From contig VFFE01009084.1 in NCBI GenBank assembly GCA_008921705.1, positions 1,319,139-1,383,138 on the forward strand: 64,000 nt of DNA, given 5' to 3'. The translations under genes and the position numbers were made by a program. Numbering within the stretch: position 1 is the first letter of the stretch; each line of letters opens with the position of its first letter. This document shows positions 24,832 to 38,432 of this stretch, piece by piece. This DNA comes from Burhinus oedicnemus. Its lineage: Eukaryota > Chordata > Aves > Charadriiformes > Burhinidae. The notes under the pieces were generated by a model. That model worked only from the letters and a program-made list of their open reading frames with translations. It had not been told where the DNA came from and did no database searches.

Positions 24832-27800
24832 CTGAGTGTGCAGGACATCAGTCAACTATTCACTCCCCAGGTATAGGGAGAAATTGTTAATTTAAACAAG
24901 TTGTTTTGCCTGTGTCCATCACATGTGGATGCAAATTCTTACACTAATCTCTGAAATGTCTGAAAATGATCATTGCTGGAAATAGGACACTAGATAACTA
25001 ATCTGATCTGACACAGTATTTCATGTGTTACAGGTGACAGTAGAAAAAGGCTGATGTCCTGTCTGTCTGTCCATCAAAAGCTAGGAGGACGCAAACAAGA
25101 CAAGAGGTGCAACTACACTGAGGGAAGTGCTAGCGATCAGCCAACCAGGGAATAATTACAGGCAAACTGGAAAGCCCACAAGAGACCTCAGGAATATACC
25201 AGAACCAGTGGCAAAAGAAAATCCTATCACATCCTTAAGAACAGGTCCTTTCTCAAGGAGAAAAAAAACCCAAACATCAATAGCATGGATTTAATTCAAA
25301 GCACTGATAGAAAATTTACCATGGGCAGAGACAAATAGATAGTTAGCGTGGGAGCCAAAGGTCAGGCAAGGCAGATTACTGATCTTTCCCCTTCTAAACA
25401 GGCTTGTTTTCTACATTCTTTTAAACACGAAGCTGCAAGCTATACAAGGATTAAAGTTAGGTGATTTTGCCAAGATGCAAGTCTGAAAAATATCTCTATT
25501 AGACACACTTAAATGTTTGGGGGTTATGTTTGAATTTCAACTGAATATTACCTCTTGAAATTGGTTTTAATGTGGAAAAAAAATGACAAACATGCTATTT
25601 TCTTATGAAAAGGAAGAAAAGCATTTTTTCTCCTATTTCCCATAATAACTCTTGCTTAAAGATCTCCTTTTGTTAGAACATTACGTATGAAGAAGCTGAG
25701 TGAAAGTATTGGGGTTATTTTTCCTTTTTGTTTTAATTTTGGATAAATTACTTTCTTTAAAAAAAAAGATTTCTGGTTAATAATCTGGCCTTTATGGAAA
25801 AATTCAGTTGTCAGTCTAATCTAGTTTCTGATAAAAGAAAGCAGGCATGTTAACTATACTGCAGAGACTTCTGCTCAGAAATTAATCTATGTAAATGCTT
25901 CAGGTATGGTGATCCTCAAAAATTCCTCCCTTTGCATTATACATTTTTATTCATATGTTCTGAAAGTTAGGTGCATTTAGGAAGGAAAATCTTCCTGCAC
26001 TGCTCTGCTAAACACTGCATAATGAGACCTAAAAGGTTTGGATTTTGCTGTAGAGGTAATATTAACATTCTTAGTTCACAGAAAAAAAAAAAAAAAGAAA
26101 AAAAGAAAAGATCACTTGCATTTATTTACTGCTACTCAAAGCATGACTTATGAAAATACAGAATGATGGAGTATATCACATTGTAGATATAATCTATAGA
26201 GTCTGGGATATCGTATTTATCACAAGCAGCAAAGATTTAAGAGTGTTACTCTTACATCCAAGTGAGTTCTTACAAAGCAATACCTCTATGTTTTCTGCCT
26301 ATTCTGTATAAATATGCATCTGTGTTTGGACAGGAATATGTGTATGTGTGTCTACAGATGTCTATATACTGAAAAAAATAAAGAAACGTACCAAAATAAT
26401 GAGAAATATGTCTGAAAAAGACGTAGCCAGTACATGTGTTTCTCACTTCGACAACCTGGAGACCATGGAGGATACCAGGTTTCATACTGGGTTTCTGCTT
26501 TGATTTGTCTCCAAGGGATGGCTACCGTTTCTTCTCACTCCACCCGGTGCTGGCAGAGATTGCAGACCTCCTACCATTAGGTCACTAATGCTGAGCAACC
26601 ATAGCAGGGCGATGGCGATACCCCCTAAGGTCAGCATGTCTTAGGCACAGCTGTGGGGAAAGAAAGCAATGTTGAAAGCCACAAAAATAACTTTTCGAGG
26701 AGTATACGCTTAGAAACTTCAGCTTACATATCAGTCTGATGACTGCAAAATTCTCTGTTGCAGGCCTGTTCAGGGCTACAAGTGAATCCTGAGTCTCTTT
26801 GGGATTATCCCCTTCCTGTCATACCAAATATCCAGTTTCATTTCTGTAGATTTGCAGACTATTCAGTTCTCACATATAAGAAATCTGTCAGTTTTACAGG
26901 ACTCTTTCTTGGTCTTCTGGCACTAGGACTACTATACCTTTAGGAAGAAATATAGGTGTCTACTCAGGAAAGGAAATAAATGTGTGGCAGGTTAGATTGC
27001 AACAAGCAGGAAAAAAACCACATCAGTTCAAAACTGCTCAAAAATTTGGGTGTTGAATGAAGTTTCTGGAGAATACAGTAGCAGGCAGATAAACTAGTTG
27101 AAACTAGTACATTTATTACATATTTAACCACAAGGACCTCACCTACTTGACTTAGTGACAGATGAAATCACGTAACACATACATTAGAAACGTATGTAGA
27201 AATGTGTATTGTTCAAAAAAACGTGGAAATTGTCCACTTTTTTTTCTTTCTGTGTTACAGCAGAAGGCAACAGAGAAATGAGCCAATCGATCATAGCTTA
27301 TACACTCAGACTCCTAAGGCTTGCAGGATGCTCTGTAATTTGTGATTTGACCTCTTGGTACCTTCCTCTTGCTGAGGTTCTCAGAGAAAAAATGATGTGC
27401 CAATGAAGAGTGACACAAGATTCATCTTGTTTGACTGGGTAGGTCACAACGACAGTTTTGGTTAGTCTATAGCCATCTGTGATGGCTGGGAAAGATATAG
27501 TGAGGCTCTGTGGAATTACTTCCTAAAAGCATCACCAGCAAAGCCACAAAACACACCTAGGTCTATCAGATGGTGTGTCAGGTGATCCATAATACAGATA
27601 CTTGTGTGATCTTCTCTTGGCTGCTGTAGCAGCAAGCACAACAATACAAATATTTTGGATTAAAGAAAACAAAACTCAATCTGAATAGCAACTGGTAGCA
27701 CCCTGCACTGCAATTGTGTCCGCTGCACTGCTCTGGTGTAGGCAAAGCTTTTGGTGTTATAGGACTGGTGCCATAATTTCCACACTGCTAGCTCTTGGCT

Positions 27801-29268
27801 GCCAGCAAATTAATGTGGCCAAATTCAGTGACCAGAACAGGCTGCTCTTGTATCTGGCTGGTCCTTAGGTCCTGAGTGGGCTTTCTGAGCTCCGTTGCTG
27901 GTGCTGGTGTGGCCTGCAAAGTTCTGCAATGTCCTTTGGGAGATGCACCAGTCCACTCACTGCTGGTCCAGGATCAAGAGAATTGGGAGTACATGTTCAT
28001 GCACCTGCTCGCTCAGTACTCTGTGTAACTGCATCTTCTACTAACTCATTATTGCCACTTAAGCAACCATTTGCTATCCCCAGCCAACGTGGACCTACAG
28101 CCTCTTGGGTACCAGCCTCTTGCCGGGGCACTTAGAGACCCTCTAAATCTATGGTAGTTCATTGATAACAATAAACTTCATGGTGGCATATAAGCCTGAG
28201 GCCTAGATTGCTAGAGAGGAATGACCCATATTTGCTTACACATTAGGAAAGCAGCAGTGGGAGTCACAGGGGGCTATCTGTTGATCCTGTCTGGCTACCT
28301 TTGCTCTTCTCATCAGGTCCTAAATTGAAATGCTGAATGCAACTATATATAACAAGGAGTCCTGCTGCATCTACTAGAGTCACACTGCCCTCACGCACAC
28401 ACACGCTCACCTTGCTTACTGCTCTGCTATTTACTTCTGATTTATGGTCCGCTGGCAATCCACGTGGACCAGGATTGAAAATGTTGCACAGAGTGAATCA
28501 ATTATACTGTACTAGATTGATAGGTCACCTACTGTATTTAAAAATAATTGAACTGTGGAATGATTAAGTAAACTGAGAATTTCTATAAGTTTGAGTGCTA
28601 GATAATTCTAAATGGCAGTTATGGAAGAACAGAAGTATATTAATCAGCAGTGACAAGAATAAATGTTAAATTTCTTGCACTTTGGAGGTCTGTTCTTAAC
28701 TTCAGTATGTATGAGCTATCATCAAATGAATGAATCCAAACATGGTATGAATCTCCAAGACAGAAGAGTTAAAATAGTATTAAATGAATTAGAAAAATAT
28801 GCTAATTTCTGAGAAAGTAATACTGAAAACCAAGCTACTACTGAAACTAAAACTAAGTAAGAAACGTTGGGGAAATAAGCATAAATGGGAAACTGCAAAT
28901 ATTGAAGAAAAGATTTGTGTTCACTTTAAAAAGCAATTTTACTACTTTTTGATAAATAAGGAGAAACATATTAAATGCAGCATTTTTAATAATACAGGAT
29001 GAGGCAAGGAAAATAATTCATACAGTGGCCTTCACTGAAATCCGTGATTCTGGTCACAGTAAGAAGAAAAATTACATTAGCATTTTAAGAAGAAAAGAAC
29101 AATTAGCAAAGCTCAGATGATCTTTAACTGTAACAAAGGATTGAGTACTGAAGCTACAAGTGTAATCTGCTAAAAAAATGAATATGCAGTTAATATTACC
29201 ACAGAACTAAATGTTTTGTTCTCCTTTGTATTCCACCACATAAAACAGCTGACATTTCTGACTCTCAG
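24832..29268. other. Non-coding sequence between CR1 copies A and D
   Basis: About 4.4 kb, AT-rich, with no supported gene. It contains a poly-A/GAAA tract at 26082-26109. A pyrimidine-rich AG acceptor-like site at 27238-27260 precedes a short open frame; see findings. Confidence 0.6.
26082..26109. repeat. A-rich run with GAAA ends
   Basis: A run of 14 A followed by GAAAAAAAGAAAAG. Low complexity with no parent element seen. Confidence 0.85.
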
Positions 29269-29960
29269 ATCATAGTATCATAGAATTGTTTAGGTTGGAA
29301 AAGACCTTTAAGATCATGCAGTCCAACCATTCACGCTACTCTACCGGGGCTGCCACTAAACCATGTCTCTAAGCACCACATCTACACGACTTTTAAACAC
29401 ATCTAGGGATGGTGACTCAACCACCTCTCTGGGCAGCCTCTTCCAATGGTTGATAACTCCTTCAGTGAACATTTTTTCCTAATGTGCAGCCTAAACCTCC
29501 CCTGGCGCAACTTGAACCCATTTCCTCTTGTCCTATCACCAGTTACTTGGGAGAAGAGATCAGCATGCATCTCACTACAACCTCCTTTCAGGTAGTTGTA
29601 GAGAGCAAGAAGGTCTCCCCTCAGCCTTCTCTTCTCCAGACTAAACAATCCCAATTCCTTCAGCCACTCCTCATAAGACATGTTCTCCAGACCCCTCACC
29701 AGCTTTATTGTCCTTCTCTGGACATGCTCCAGCACCTCAATGTTCCTGCTATACTGTGGCGCCCAAAACTCAAGCTGCGGCCTCACCGGCGCTGAGTACA
29801 GGGGCACGATCACTTCCCTACTCCTGCTAGCCACACTATTCTTCATACAGGCCAAGATGCCATTGGCCTTCTTGGCTACCTGGGCGCACTGCTGGCTCAT
29901 GTTCAGCCAGCTGTCCACCAGGACCCCCAGATCTTTTTCTGCCAGGCAGCTTTCCAGCCA
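29269..29960 (-). mobile_element. CR1: CR1 LINE fragment, copy D
   Basis: A 5'-truncated CR1 in minus orientation. The low-coordinate edge has the family 3' tail (ATCATAGTATCATAGAATTG, then GGTTGGAAAAGACC). The sequence differs clearly from A, B and C: a TAGAATT-type tail, a CTAAACC...CTGGCGCAACTTG stretch and a longer 3' UTR. It is therefore a different, older subfamily. Homology ends near 29960 (CAGCTTTCCAGCCA). No target-site duplication is visible. Confidence 0.95.
29403..29918 (-). pseudogene. CR1 ORF2 C-terminal piece (copy D)
   Basis: A 171-codon open frame covering the end of the CR1 reverse transcriptase protein. [18 protein letters not shown] begins the segment, followed by [40 protein letters not shown] and [16 protein letters not shown]. 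These are collinear with copies A-C. The RT palm and all catalytic residues are missing through 5' truncation. The end ([14 protein letters not shown]) has shifted out of the normal WNRLPREV frame. Confidence 0.9.
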
Positions 29961-32900
29961 ACGTCAACAACAGGCCTCGCATCTGCCTCAGGAGGAAGAG
30001 AAAATTAGTAAAATTAACCTTCACCAAAGACAGAGATAATCCCCAGTTCCCTTCCCAGTCACTGTGGAGAGGCAGACTGTGCTGTTCACCCCAGGAACCT
30101 GTGCTGGTGGTGGGAAGATCTCAGGGACATGGGAAAGGCCACATCTGTCCTTCTGACCCTGCTCTTTGACCTACTGCCTCCCAAAGCCGTTCATCCTGTG
30201 CCCCACAGCAGATGGCCCCATGGTTCCTGATGAGACCTCTCACTTTATCTCAGTATGAAACAGTTTAATGGCATCTCTTGTCAAAGAGCTACCATTTGAT
30301 GGTCTTGTTGACCATCTTGAGAACAGAGCTGGTCTAATCTCAGAGCTTTGGATTTACTGGAAAGAGTAATACGTTGAGCAAAAAATACTGAAGTAAGTTA
30401 CAGAAGTAACACTCATGTTGCCTAGATTTCGAATTCAAATAACCTGAAGTTTCATTCTGCAGTTCCAAAAAATCATCCAGTTTCTTTTTTCATGTTTAGA
30501 TTGATTTTTTAGAGTTTTGCAACATCAATAGTGGGAGCACACTGTATGTCATGTAATATCCTACTATGTTTATTTTATTGTTAAGTTATCAGGAGGCTTT
30601 ATTAATAATGATTTACCATATTCTTTTTCAGGTTCAAAATATTTGCTGCCTGAATTGCATTGACAGCTTGTGCAATAATCAAACCTTTTCAAAGACAATG
30701 TCCTAACAGCCTGTAAAAACTTCATTTATTCTGATGAGTAATTATTCACAGAAGTAGTATCACAAAGTCAGTGCGACTATTGGCATGAACAAGGGGAGCA
30801 ATGTTGATCACAACTGGGCCACATCTCACTAGTGATTTGAAAGAGCGTGACATCTGTTATGTGGAGCCCCTTGATCCGGAGTTCAGCAGGAGCTGAAGGG
30901 CTTCGGCAGCATTAGAGGCACTCAACATCTCCCAGGATCAGCCCTCTCAGCTCCAGAAAGAGTCAGTTATCTCTTGATGCACCTGAAAAAGGTTCTTTAA
31001 CACTTTCGTACAACTGAATCCTAAGGGTGTAGTAGACTGTGAAAAAATCTGTCATCATTAGGTAGCCATGTGGGAAAGTGTAAATTGACAAGTCATTAAA
31101 AAAAAAACAAACCAAGAGAAGATCCCAGAGAATGGATTGCTACCCTAACTTCAGAAATCCACTGTGCAGCCTGTGAATTGTAATACGTGACATAGTCTAT
31201 AACAGTTCGTTGGCATGCTGTTATTTCAGAAGACAGGAGTAAGTTCCCTGTAGTCCTTTGCACAGTTTTTATGGTATCATTATAATATACCTCTGGAGCA
31301 GAAATCTCACTATGAAAACACATAGCGCTATTGTCTGATGATTTCTTTAACCTTCTCATCTGCCTTGCATTCTCTAACATGTATGGCATACATCTGCTTT
31401 CCCCACCAAGGCGTAACAATGGCAGTGGCTGATCTGTCCAGTACGATCAACAACCCATGAGAAATGTCACAGAAGCAATTTGTGATGTGTGTTGGGGGAA
31501 AGATGGAGGCATCACAGATGTTGGCATATGATTTATTTGTCTTTGTTTTGTCTCTTAACAAAATGCCAATATTCTTTCTGTCTATTATGATAATTTGTTT
31601 AGTGTAATGTGCATTTGGTAACGATAACAAGGGAGAAATGCTTAACCTAAGGTACTGCTCTCAAACAAATTGCCTCTTTAAAATGTGCTTGTATTAACTG
31701 TGAATTTAAACTCTCAGTCCCTGTGAACAGCTCCTCTGATATTGTGGGTTTTTTAGAGGAAAACTTTCAGGACATCCCTAGGAAACTAATCCCCAGGAGG
31801 GATGAAATTCAGGAGAGGCTAAAAAGTCTGCACCTTTGATCCACTCTCCGCACAGCAAAGCCAGACAGGATTATGCCAAAGCTTTTAACAAAAATACTTG
31901 GGGAATTTTAAACCCAGAAGTATCTGCAATCTTTACAAACCAGGATACTTTCTATTAGGTCTTCTTTTATAATGTTTCTGACTTATACCTCTTTCATATG
32001 CAAGTCAGTTTGCAGGGATAACAGGAGTAAATGTCACTGAAAGTGTCTGTGTAGCCTTCATGCTCTGCCACGTAGCAGATATTGCCTAAGTATGTCAATG
32101 GAGGGTTAATTTAAGAAAAAGAAGCACTTTTCCACTTCCTTACCTTTGCCTTTCTCCCTAAACATTACTGTATTACTACAAATTTAAAAGGTTATACCCA
32201 GTGATATGTGCATATACTGCTCGCAATCATTTTTCAACACGAGGGAATTTATGTATCCAAAAATGCCCTGAAAAATCCGTTGGAATTATGTTATTTTCCA
32301 AAAGTTTGGTTCACTCTCTTAGCTGCACAATACAATGCTTAATTTGGTAGTTATTGACACTTCAGTATCTGAACAATAGTATCAAAATCATTCCTACTCA
32401 AGAGCAGGTTAGTGTGGAGGAGCAACTCACTTCTGGTAACATTTCAAAACACACTGCTAATTACCAGAACTATGTTTTGACTAGTAGCAATACAGGAATC
32501 TTTTGCAAAAACCCAAGTCCTTCAGGAGAGACACCACTATGTCATTTCATTGCATTTGAAGAGGTTTTAAATAACAGTTTTTGTTCTGAGAAGGTGGTGA
32601 CAATACTGCTGAATTTCACAAGATGACTGTGATAAATGCAGCAGCAAAAGCAAAGAATGCTTAATAGACAATGAGCCTCAGCACCTATTATTACTGCTCT
32701 TCCAAGATGTAGGATTCCCTTAGGTCGATTTCATATTTCAAGGGGTTTTAGTCAGCATTCAAAAAAATTGCACTTAGAACGTAACAGATCAAAATCCACA
32801 GACACTGCCCAGGTGATTCTGGTTAATGTAATGAAAATTGGCTGTGAATGTCTAAAGATATACATCTGAAGATCTCACTCTCACTATATAAATGAAAAGT

Positions 32901-34920
32901 CAAGCCTACTTAGCAGTTCAGCATTGTGTCATAATTATTTTTCCTTCTCCGTCTTTTAGGTACCTGTGAACTGGGTTTCCTAGAGAGATCAGAGGAAGAT
33001 TTTTTTCAAACAGTCGTCCCTGGATATTTCATCCCTGGATGGAGTGGATGAGCCCTCCATAGCTCCTGGGAACCATGTCTTTCAGGCAGTAGTAGGCAAG
33101 GGAGCCAACCTGAGATGTCTGTTTCATATTTTAGTAGTGGAGTCTGGCTGCAAGATCAGTCTCATTCGGGGACAGCCATAAGTGATTTTTCTTTCCTGTG
33201 CAGGTCAATGGATACCTAAATGTCTGTGAAATGGTACCATGGCAGCAAGGTAATACTCCTATATTTCCTTTAATGACAGTTTCTGTTTTTCACTGCCACT
33301 CTACCCCATTAATCCCACTCTTAGAGCTGAAAAACCAGGTTCCATATATCCATATAATGGGTTGCATGTGTTTTCAAGGTCTCTTCCATACCTAAGTTTT
33401 CCTAACTCTTAAAGAACCATTACTGAAGTACCTGAATTCTTTCTCATCCGATATGATGTTATAAAGCATTTTATACTTCTGTTGATTTCTGATAAGGTTT
33501 TCTCTCCACCCTTTCTATGCCAGCCTCAAGGCCCAGCACTCCCATGCAATATCTGCTGAGTAACAGGGTACAAAGTCAACTTGCTCCGCATTTGCAAGTT
33601 GACAGGGAAACACACGTATGTTAGATCTTACTCTTGCTGGACTACCTGTAGAAAGAAAGTAGAATTTCTTCTACTGTGATTATAGAGATTGTAGGCAAAT
33701 CCATGTTTCTTCTCAGAAGGAAACAAACCTGTTCTCAGCACATAGCTCAGAGGCTACGGTGCCACTGCCCATGCAACTTAGGACTGAGCCCAGACTTTGG
33801 ACCAGTGCGGGCCTTGTTGAATGATCTGGGGTTGTTCTGCTCAAGCTCACTTGCACTCTCTGCTGAGACCTCATTTTTAATGGCACTGCTGCCTGGCTGC
33901 AGCCAAGACCCTGCTTCAGAGCTCTCGTCCATTCCTGGGGAGCAGCTTGAAGGACCCGCAGGGCAATGCTGCTAGCAAGCCCTCCCCTTCCATCAGCAGC
34001 TGATCCTTCACTCCATAAATGTCTGCAAAGTGATCTCAGGGTATGGTGGAAAAGGGATTTCAAGCATGCTGGATGCAGAAGTGGCATCCGGTGTGATGTG
34101 GGATTTGCCAGGCATCTTTCTCTTAGATGAAACAGCAGCATCCTTTCCCTCTGTGCAGGCTCGCTCCATGCTTGTTCTTACAATCCATTCTGAAGTTACA
34201 CGAGGTTGTTACCTTTCCCCCGTCCTTTAATTTTATATGACTGGGGGATTTTTGGTAGCAAGTCTTTGACCCTTGTTTCTATGAGCATGCAGTTCGTGTT
34301 TACCTCAGAGAGCCACGGCTGGGCTCCTTTAGAGGAGTAAGTAACAAATCAAGTAAAGTCTGTGTGACAGGTCAAAAGAGAATAAATCTCTTTAAGAGCA
34401 TTAATCAGTCTCCTGGAGCTTGTCCTTGTAGAGGTTAAAGACAAAGTGACAACCAAAGACGACAGAGATCAAGGGCTAGAGTAGCTAAGCTGTGTTGCAA
34501 GGTGTTTATAATCTTTTGGCAATTAATCACCAGTAGTGGGGTCTGATCTGCAAACACCTACAAAAACTACTATCCCTCACCTTTTTGCCCAAACTGCACA
34601 TAATACAGAAGTGTTTCAGCTCTGTGAAAATGGGCAGGGGTCTTGAAAAATCCCAACATATCAGTTGTGACAATTCAGATTAGTTTTTACACAGATAGAC
34701 TTTTAGCTAGGGTGAGCAGAAGATGAGAAAGTTGGTGCTTCTTTTGCCCTTTTTTTTTTCTTTTAATTATTCTTATATAAAAATTCTTATTATTCTATAA
34801 AAGATTACTTACCATCCATGAACATACTGTCCTGGCATAGTAATTTGCAGAAGGAAAGTAAATAACTGTGGATAAGGAAACATTATTTGTATGCGCTCAG
34901 GTAGGGCAGGTTATCTTAGG
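29961..34920. other. Non-coding sequence between CR1 copies D and E
   Basis: About 5 kb without a gene I can support. Overlapping minus-strand frames at 31096-31419 and 31328-31630 (107 and 100 codons) and opposed frames at 33676-33975 (plus) and 33713-34141 (minus) have no recognisable family. No RNA gene or element end was seen. Confidence 0.55.
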
Positions 34921-35146
34921 CATAGAATCATTTAGGTTGTAAAAGACCTTTAAGGTCATCAAGTCCAACCATTAACTTAGCACTGTCAAGTCCACCACTA
35001 AGCCATGTCCCTAAGTTCCACATCTACATGTCTATTAAATACCTCCAGGGATGGCGACTCAACCACTTCCCTGGGCAGCCTGTTCCAATGCTTGACAACC
35101 CTTTGGGTGAAGAAATTTTTCCTAATATCCAATCTAAACATCCCCA
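34921..35146 (-). mobile_element. CR1: CR1 LINE 3'-end fragment, copy E
   Basis: About 226 bp of the CR1 3' end in minus orientation. It has CATAGAATCATTTAGGTTG at the tail, the AAGTCCAACCATTAAC block, TCAACCACTTCCCTGGGCAGC and a final AATATCCAATCTAAACATCCCC. It resembles copy D and not A-C. Only 3' UTR and the last ORF2 codons remain, a typical severely 5'-truncated insertion. Confidence 0.93.
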
Positions 35147-37398
35147 GCCAGGAATGAAACATTGCTCTTGATCCTGGCCTGCGGTACAGTCATTTTACAC
35201 TGCCCAATCAACCTAAAGCAGACTTCAAACTTGATTTATCCAGGCTTTGCAGTGTTCCCACTTAAGCTTCCACAGTGCAAGACCCCCAGCTAACAGCAGC
35301 ATGAGCAATCCCAGCAGGAGAGAGCTGTGGCCAGGGCTTCTTCACTTGGCAGCACCCACCAACTGCTCCTGGCATAGGCTGTGCCAGCTTTCCCCAGCAT
35401 AGCCCAGAGCAGGCTGGCAACCAGAAGACCACTAAACATGCCCTTTTTTGTCACTACTGAGGATGTGACCGCGTCGTTCTCGTGCAGTGAGAGTTACAGG
35501 CCAGAAGGGACTGCTCTGCTCAGGGCTGTTCCTGAAGTTATAGGCTATAATCTCCCGCTGGAAGGACCAGCAAAGCTCTGTCTGTGGGGAGTAAACGCTG
35601 CTGCTGCAGGGAAAAGACAGCAGTGAGGAGAGGGGAAGGGAGATGAGGAAGGAGGCTTGGGCTTCCTCCCTAGACATGAGATTGTGCTCCAGGCTTTTGC
35701 TGGAAAAGTCCTGAGGGAGTCCGAGCCACAGGGCTTTGCCAGTCATAATCAACTTTACCTTTTGCACTTGGGTGCTCAGCTTAGCTGGTCACCCCGGAAA
35801 AGATCTGATTATCATTCAAAACATGCAAAACCACTTTTTTAAGATCAGATGATACCCAGTGCATTCTTTATCTTAGGAACTTTGGTCCTGTACCAGCAGA
35901 GCCAGGATCTGCAGATCTATGAGCCCTGGTTTTCTCTATGTTCTGCTTTTCCTGTGTGTACCAAAATCCAGTGATTGCCTTGCCTACTGTTGCAGTGTAG
36001 ATGCACATCCACTCACGCTACATTCTAGACAAAGAGAAAAAGGGATGTACTCTTTCCAAGCAGGAAGTTTGTGCTATTACAGGATCCTGGTGGGAAAGCT
36101 TCATGTCACTTAAGGACACCCCATTGCTTAATGAGTAAAGCAGGAGCTGTTGATAGTCCACTATAGGTAAAAGGCGAGTTTGCAGTAAGCTGATTAATGA
36201 TGGACATTAATTCCATCTAATTAATTTTCAAGGAGGAGTTATGGCTGGGGAAATCTGGGAGACTTTGAATTTCTCAGTTTGTAGCTAGGAACTGACTTTT
36301 AAAAAGTAATCTGAGAATGACCGAGAAATATACGAGCTAAAATCAAAGCAATGGGTTTAAAAAACAGCCAATCAGAAGAAGACACATTTGACACCATGAA
36401 GGCAAATTATCTACTCAGCAAAATTAGGTTGAAATATTATGACCAAGAAAGCAAATCCAGCCTTGCAGGCAGCAAACTGCTTTAAAAGGAAGGGAGATTG
36501 TTCTCAAAACATAAGTTAAATGAAGGTATTACCTAAAATAAGATGTGGAAAAAAATCTCAAAATATGACTGGCAAATCTCAACAACTCTGTAACTAAGGC
36601 AGAAGTTCTGGAATTTTCTTTAAAGGTGCACTACAAAAGAGGGAAAATGTGAATCTGTGTTGCTTTGTAGTCACCTAAAAGAGTATTTAACTCTTTAACA
36701 GAAGCAAAAAAATTTTCCACTGGTTCTTCCTCTTCAAAATTCATTCTCATTCTATCCTAAAGTCTTGATTTCTGGTTGAAAATCGGTAGTGACAGTGGTA
36801 TGACAGCAGAATTGAAGAAGTGAAATTTTATTGAGATAGGAAATGCATATTTTAAAATGCTTTGGATTTTTTTTAATATTTATAAACTGTATAAGTTTTT
36901 ATGTACACTGTTCTTTCAATACAGTTTACAAAACCCTCAGTGCTGCACTTGTCACAGCTAAGTCCCCTCCCTAGCAAACAAAGATCAGGCTTGACATTTC
37001 TGACATCTCTAAAGTAAAACGTAAAACACAAATATAATTTAAGTAAATGTTTTCCTCCATCCAAAATAAATGAGTGAAAAAAGGCGCTATCACTTCTTCC
37101 CCAAAAATTGCACGTAAATCCTAACAAATAAAGTCATATCATATTACTCTGCACAGACTTTCAGGGAGATTAAAACCACCACTGAAGCTCGAAAGCAAAA
37201 CCACTGTGGACATCTGGATGCTAGCCTGGATTGCCAGCTGGTGCCAACACCAAGTGCCTGGGGACCCTGCTGATGCTGGTGCTTCAGATCACAGGATATG
37301 AGAAAGGTTGGCTCTTCCCAGTGCTCCAGGCAACCAGGAGAGGGTCCTGTTGTCTGAAAAGTCACTGAAATCCTGTCTGGCTCCCTAGTCATTTGTAG
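35147..37398. other. Non-coding sequence between CR1 copies E and C
   Basis: About 2.25 kb. The first 650 bp is somewhat GC-richer, with opposed open frames at 35381-35626 (plus) and 35432-35767 (minus) of no known family. The rest is AT-rich. A TAAT-rich stretch (GATTAATGATGGACATTAAT and onward) lies near 36191-36232. Confidence 0.55.
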
Positions 37399-38061
37399 GA
37401 TCACAGAATCACAGAGGTTAGAAGGGACCTCTGGAGATTATCTAGTCCAACCCCCCTGCCACAGCAGGGTCACCTACAGCAGGTTGCACAGGATGGTGCC
37501 CAGGCGGGTTTTGAATGTCTCCAGAGTTGGAGACTCCACCACCTTTCTGGGCAGCCTGTTCCAGTGCTCTGCCACCTTCAAAGTAAAGAAGTTCCTCCTC
37601 ATGTTTAGATGGAACTTCCTACGTTCAAGTTTGTGCCCATTACCTCTTGGCCTATCACTGGGCACCACTAAAAAAAGACTGGTCCCATGCTCCCGGCACC
37701 CTCCCTTTAAGTATTTATAGGCATTGATGAGATCCTCTCTGAGACTTCTCTTCTCCAGACTAAAAAGACCCAAGTCCCTCAGCCTTTCCTCATAAGAAAG
37801 ATGTTCCAGCCCCCTGATCATCTTTGTAGCCCTCTGCTGTACCCTCTCCAGCAGCTCCCTGTCCTTCTTGAACCGGGGAGCCCAGAACTGGACACAGTAC
37901 TCCAGATGCAGCCTCACCAGGGCAAAGTAGAGGGGGAGGATAACCTTCCACAACCTGTTTGCCACACACCTCTTGATGCACCCCAGGATGCCATTGGCCT
38001 TCTTGGTCACAAGGGCACCTTGCTGGCTCACGGTCATCCTGTTGTCCACCAGGACTCCCAG
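37399..38061 (-). mobile_element. CR1: CR1 LINE fragment, copy C
   Basis: A 5'-truncated CR1 in minus orientation and of the same subfamily as copy A. It shares the GATCACAGAATCACAG tail, the 3' UTR of about 75 bp and nearly all following sequence. By eye copies A and C differ by several percent over the first 240 bp. Homology stops at CAGGACTCCCAGG (38061). No convincing target-site duplication is seen. Confidence 0.96.
37474..38061 (-). pseudogene. CR1 ORF2 C-terminal piece (copy C)
   Basis: An open frame of nearly 200 codons carrying the C-terminal third of the CR1 reverse transcriptase protein. Segments in order are [101 protein letters not shown] and the normal ILCNLL end. No internal stop or frameshift is present, which points to fairly recent insertion. 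The palm and FADD box were never copied, so the piece was dead on arrival. Confidence 0.93.
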
Positions 38062-38332
38062 GATGCTCACTGGCACAACATCTGAGGTCTCATTTACTTG
38101 TCCCCAAGCCTCAGAGCAATTCAGCTCTTACATTGAGCCTCTGAGTAATTAAATAACACTTTTATTCCCTTGCTGGTTCCCCTGTGTGTCTTCAAACTCC
38201 AGTGTATCTTCCATAATACATCAAAGTAGAAAACCTTAGACTTCCCTACTCTGTGTGTCACACAGAAACACACATGCTATATTAGGAGAAAAATACAGAT
38301 GGGCATTGCACTGCCTACCCTCTGCCCCACAC

Positions 38333-38432
38333 TCCCTCCTCCTCCTTCTCCTCCTCGTCCTCATCCTCGTCATCATCATCATCATCATTTTCATCGTTAT
38401 CATCGTTGTCCTCCTCCTCTTCCTCCTCCTCC
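38333..38432. repeat. Compound (TCC)n-(CAT)n trinucleotide repeat
   Basis: About 100 bp of TCC, TTC, TCG and CAT triplets in register. On the minus strand it reads as an uninterrupted Glu/Asp tract of over 30 acidic residues within a 92-codon open frame (38315-38593). Without a gene around it, this is best called a microsatellite. Confidence 0.9.

Noticed and set aside
29961..30100. Continuation of CR1 copy D beyond 29960
   Set aside because: The sequence no longer follows the CR1 copies after CAGCTTTCCAGCCA.
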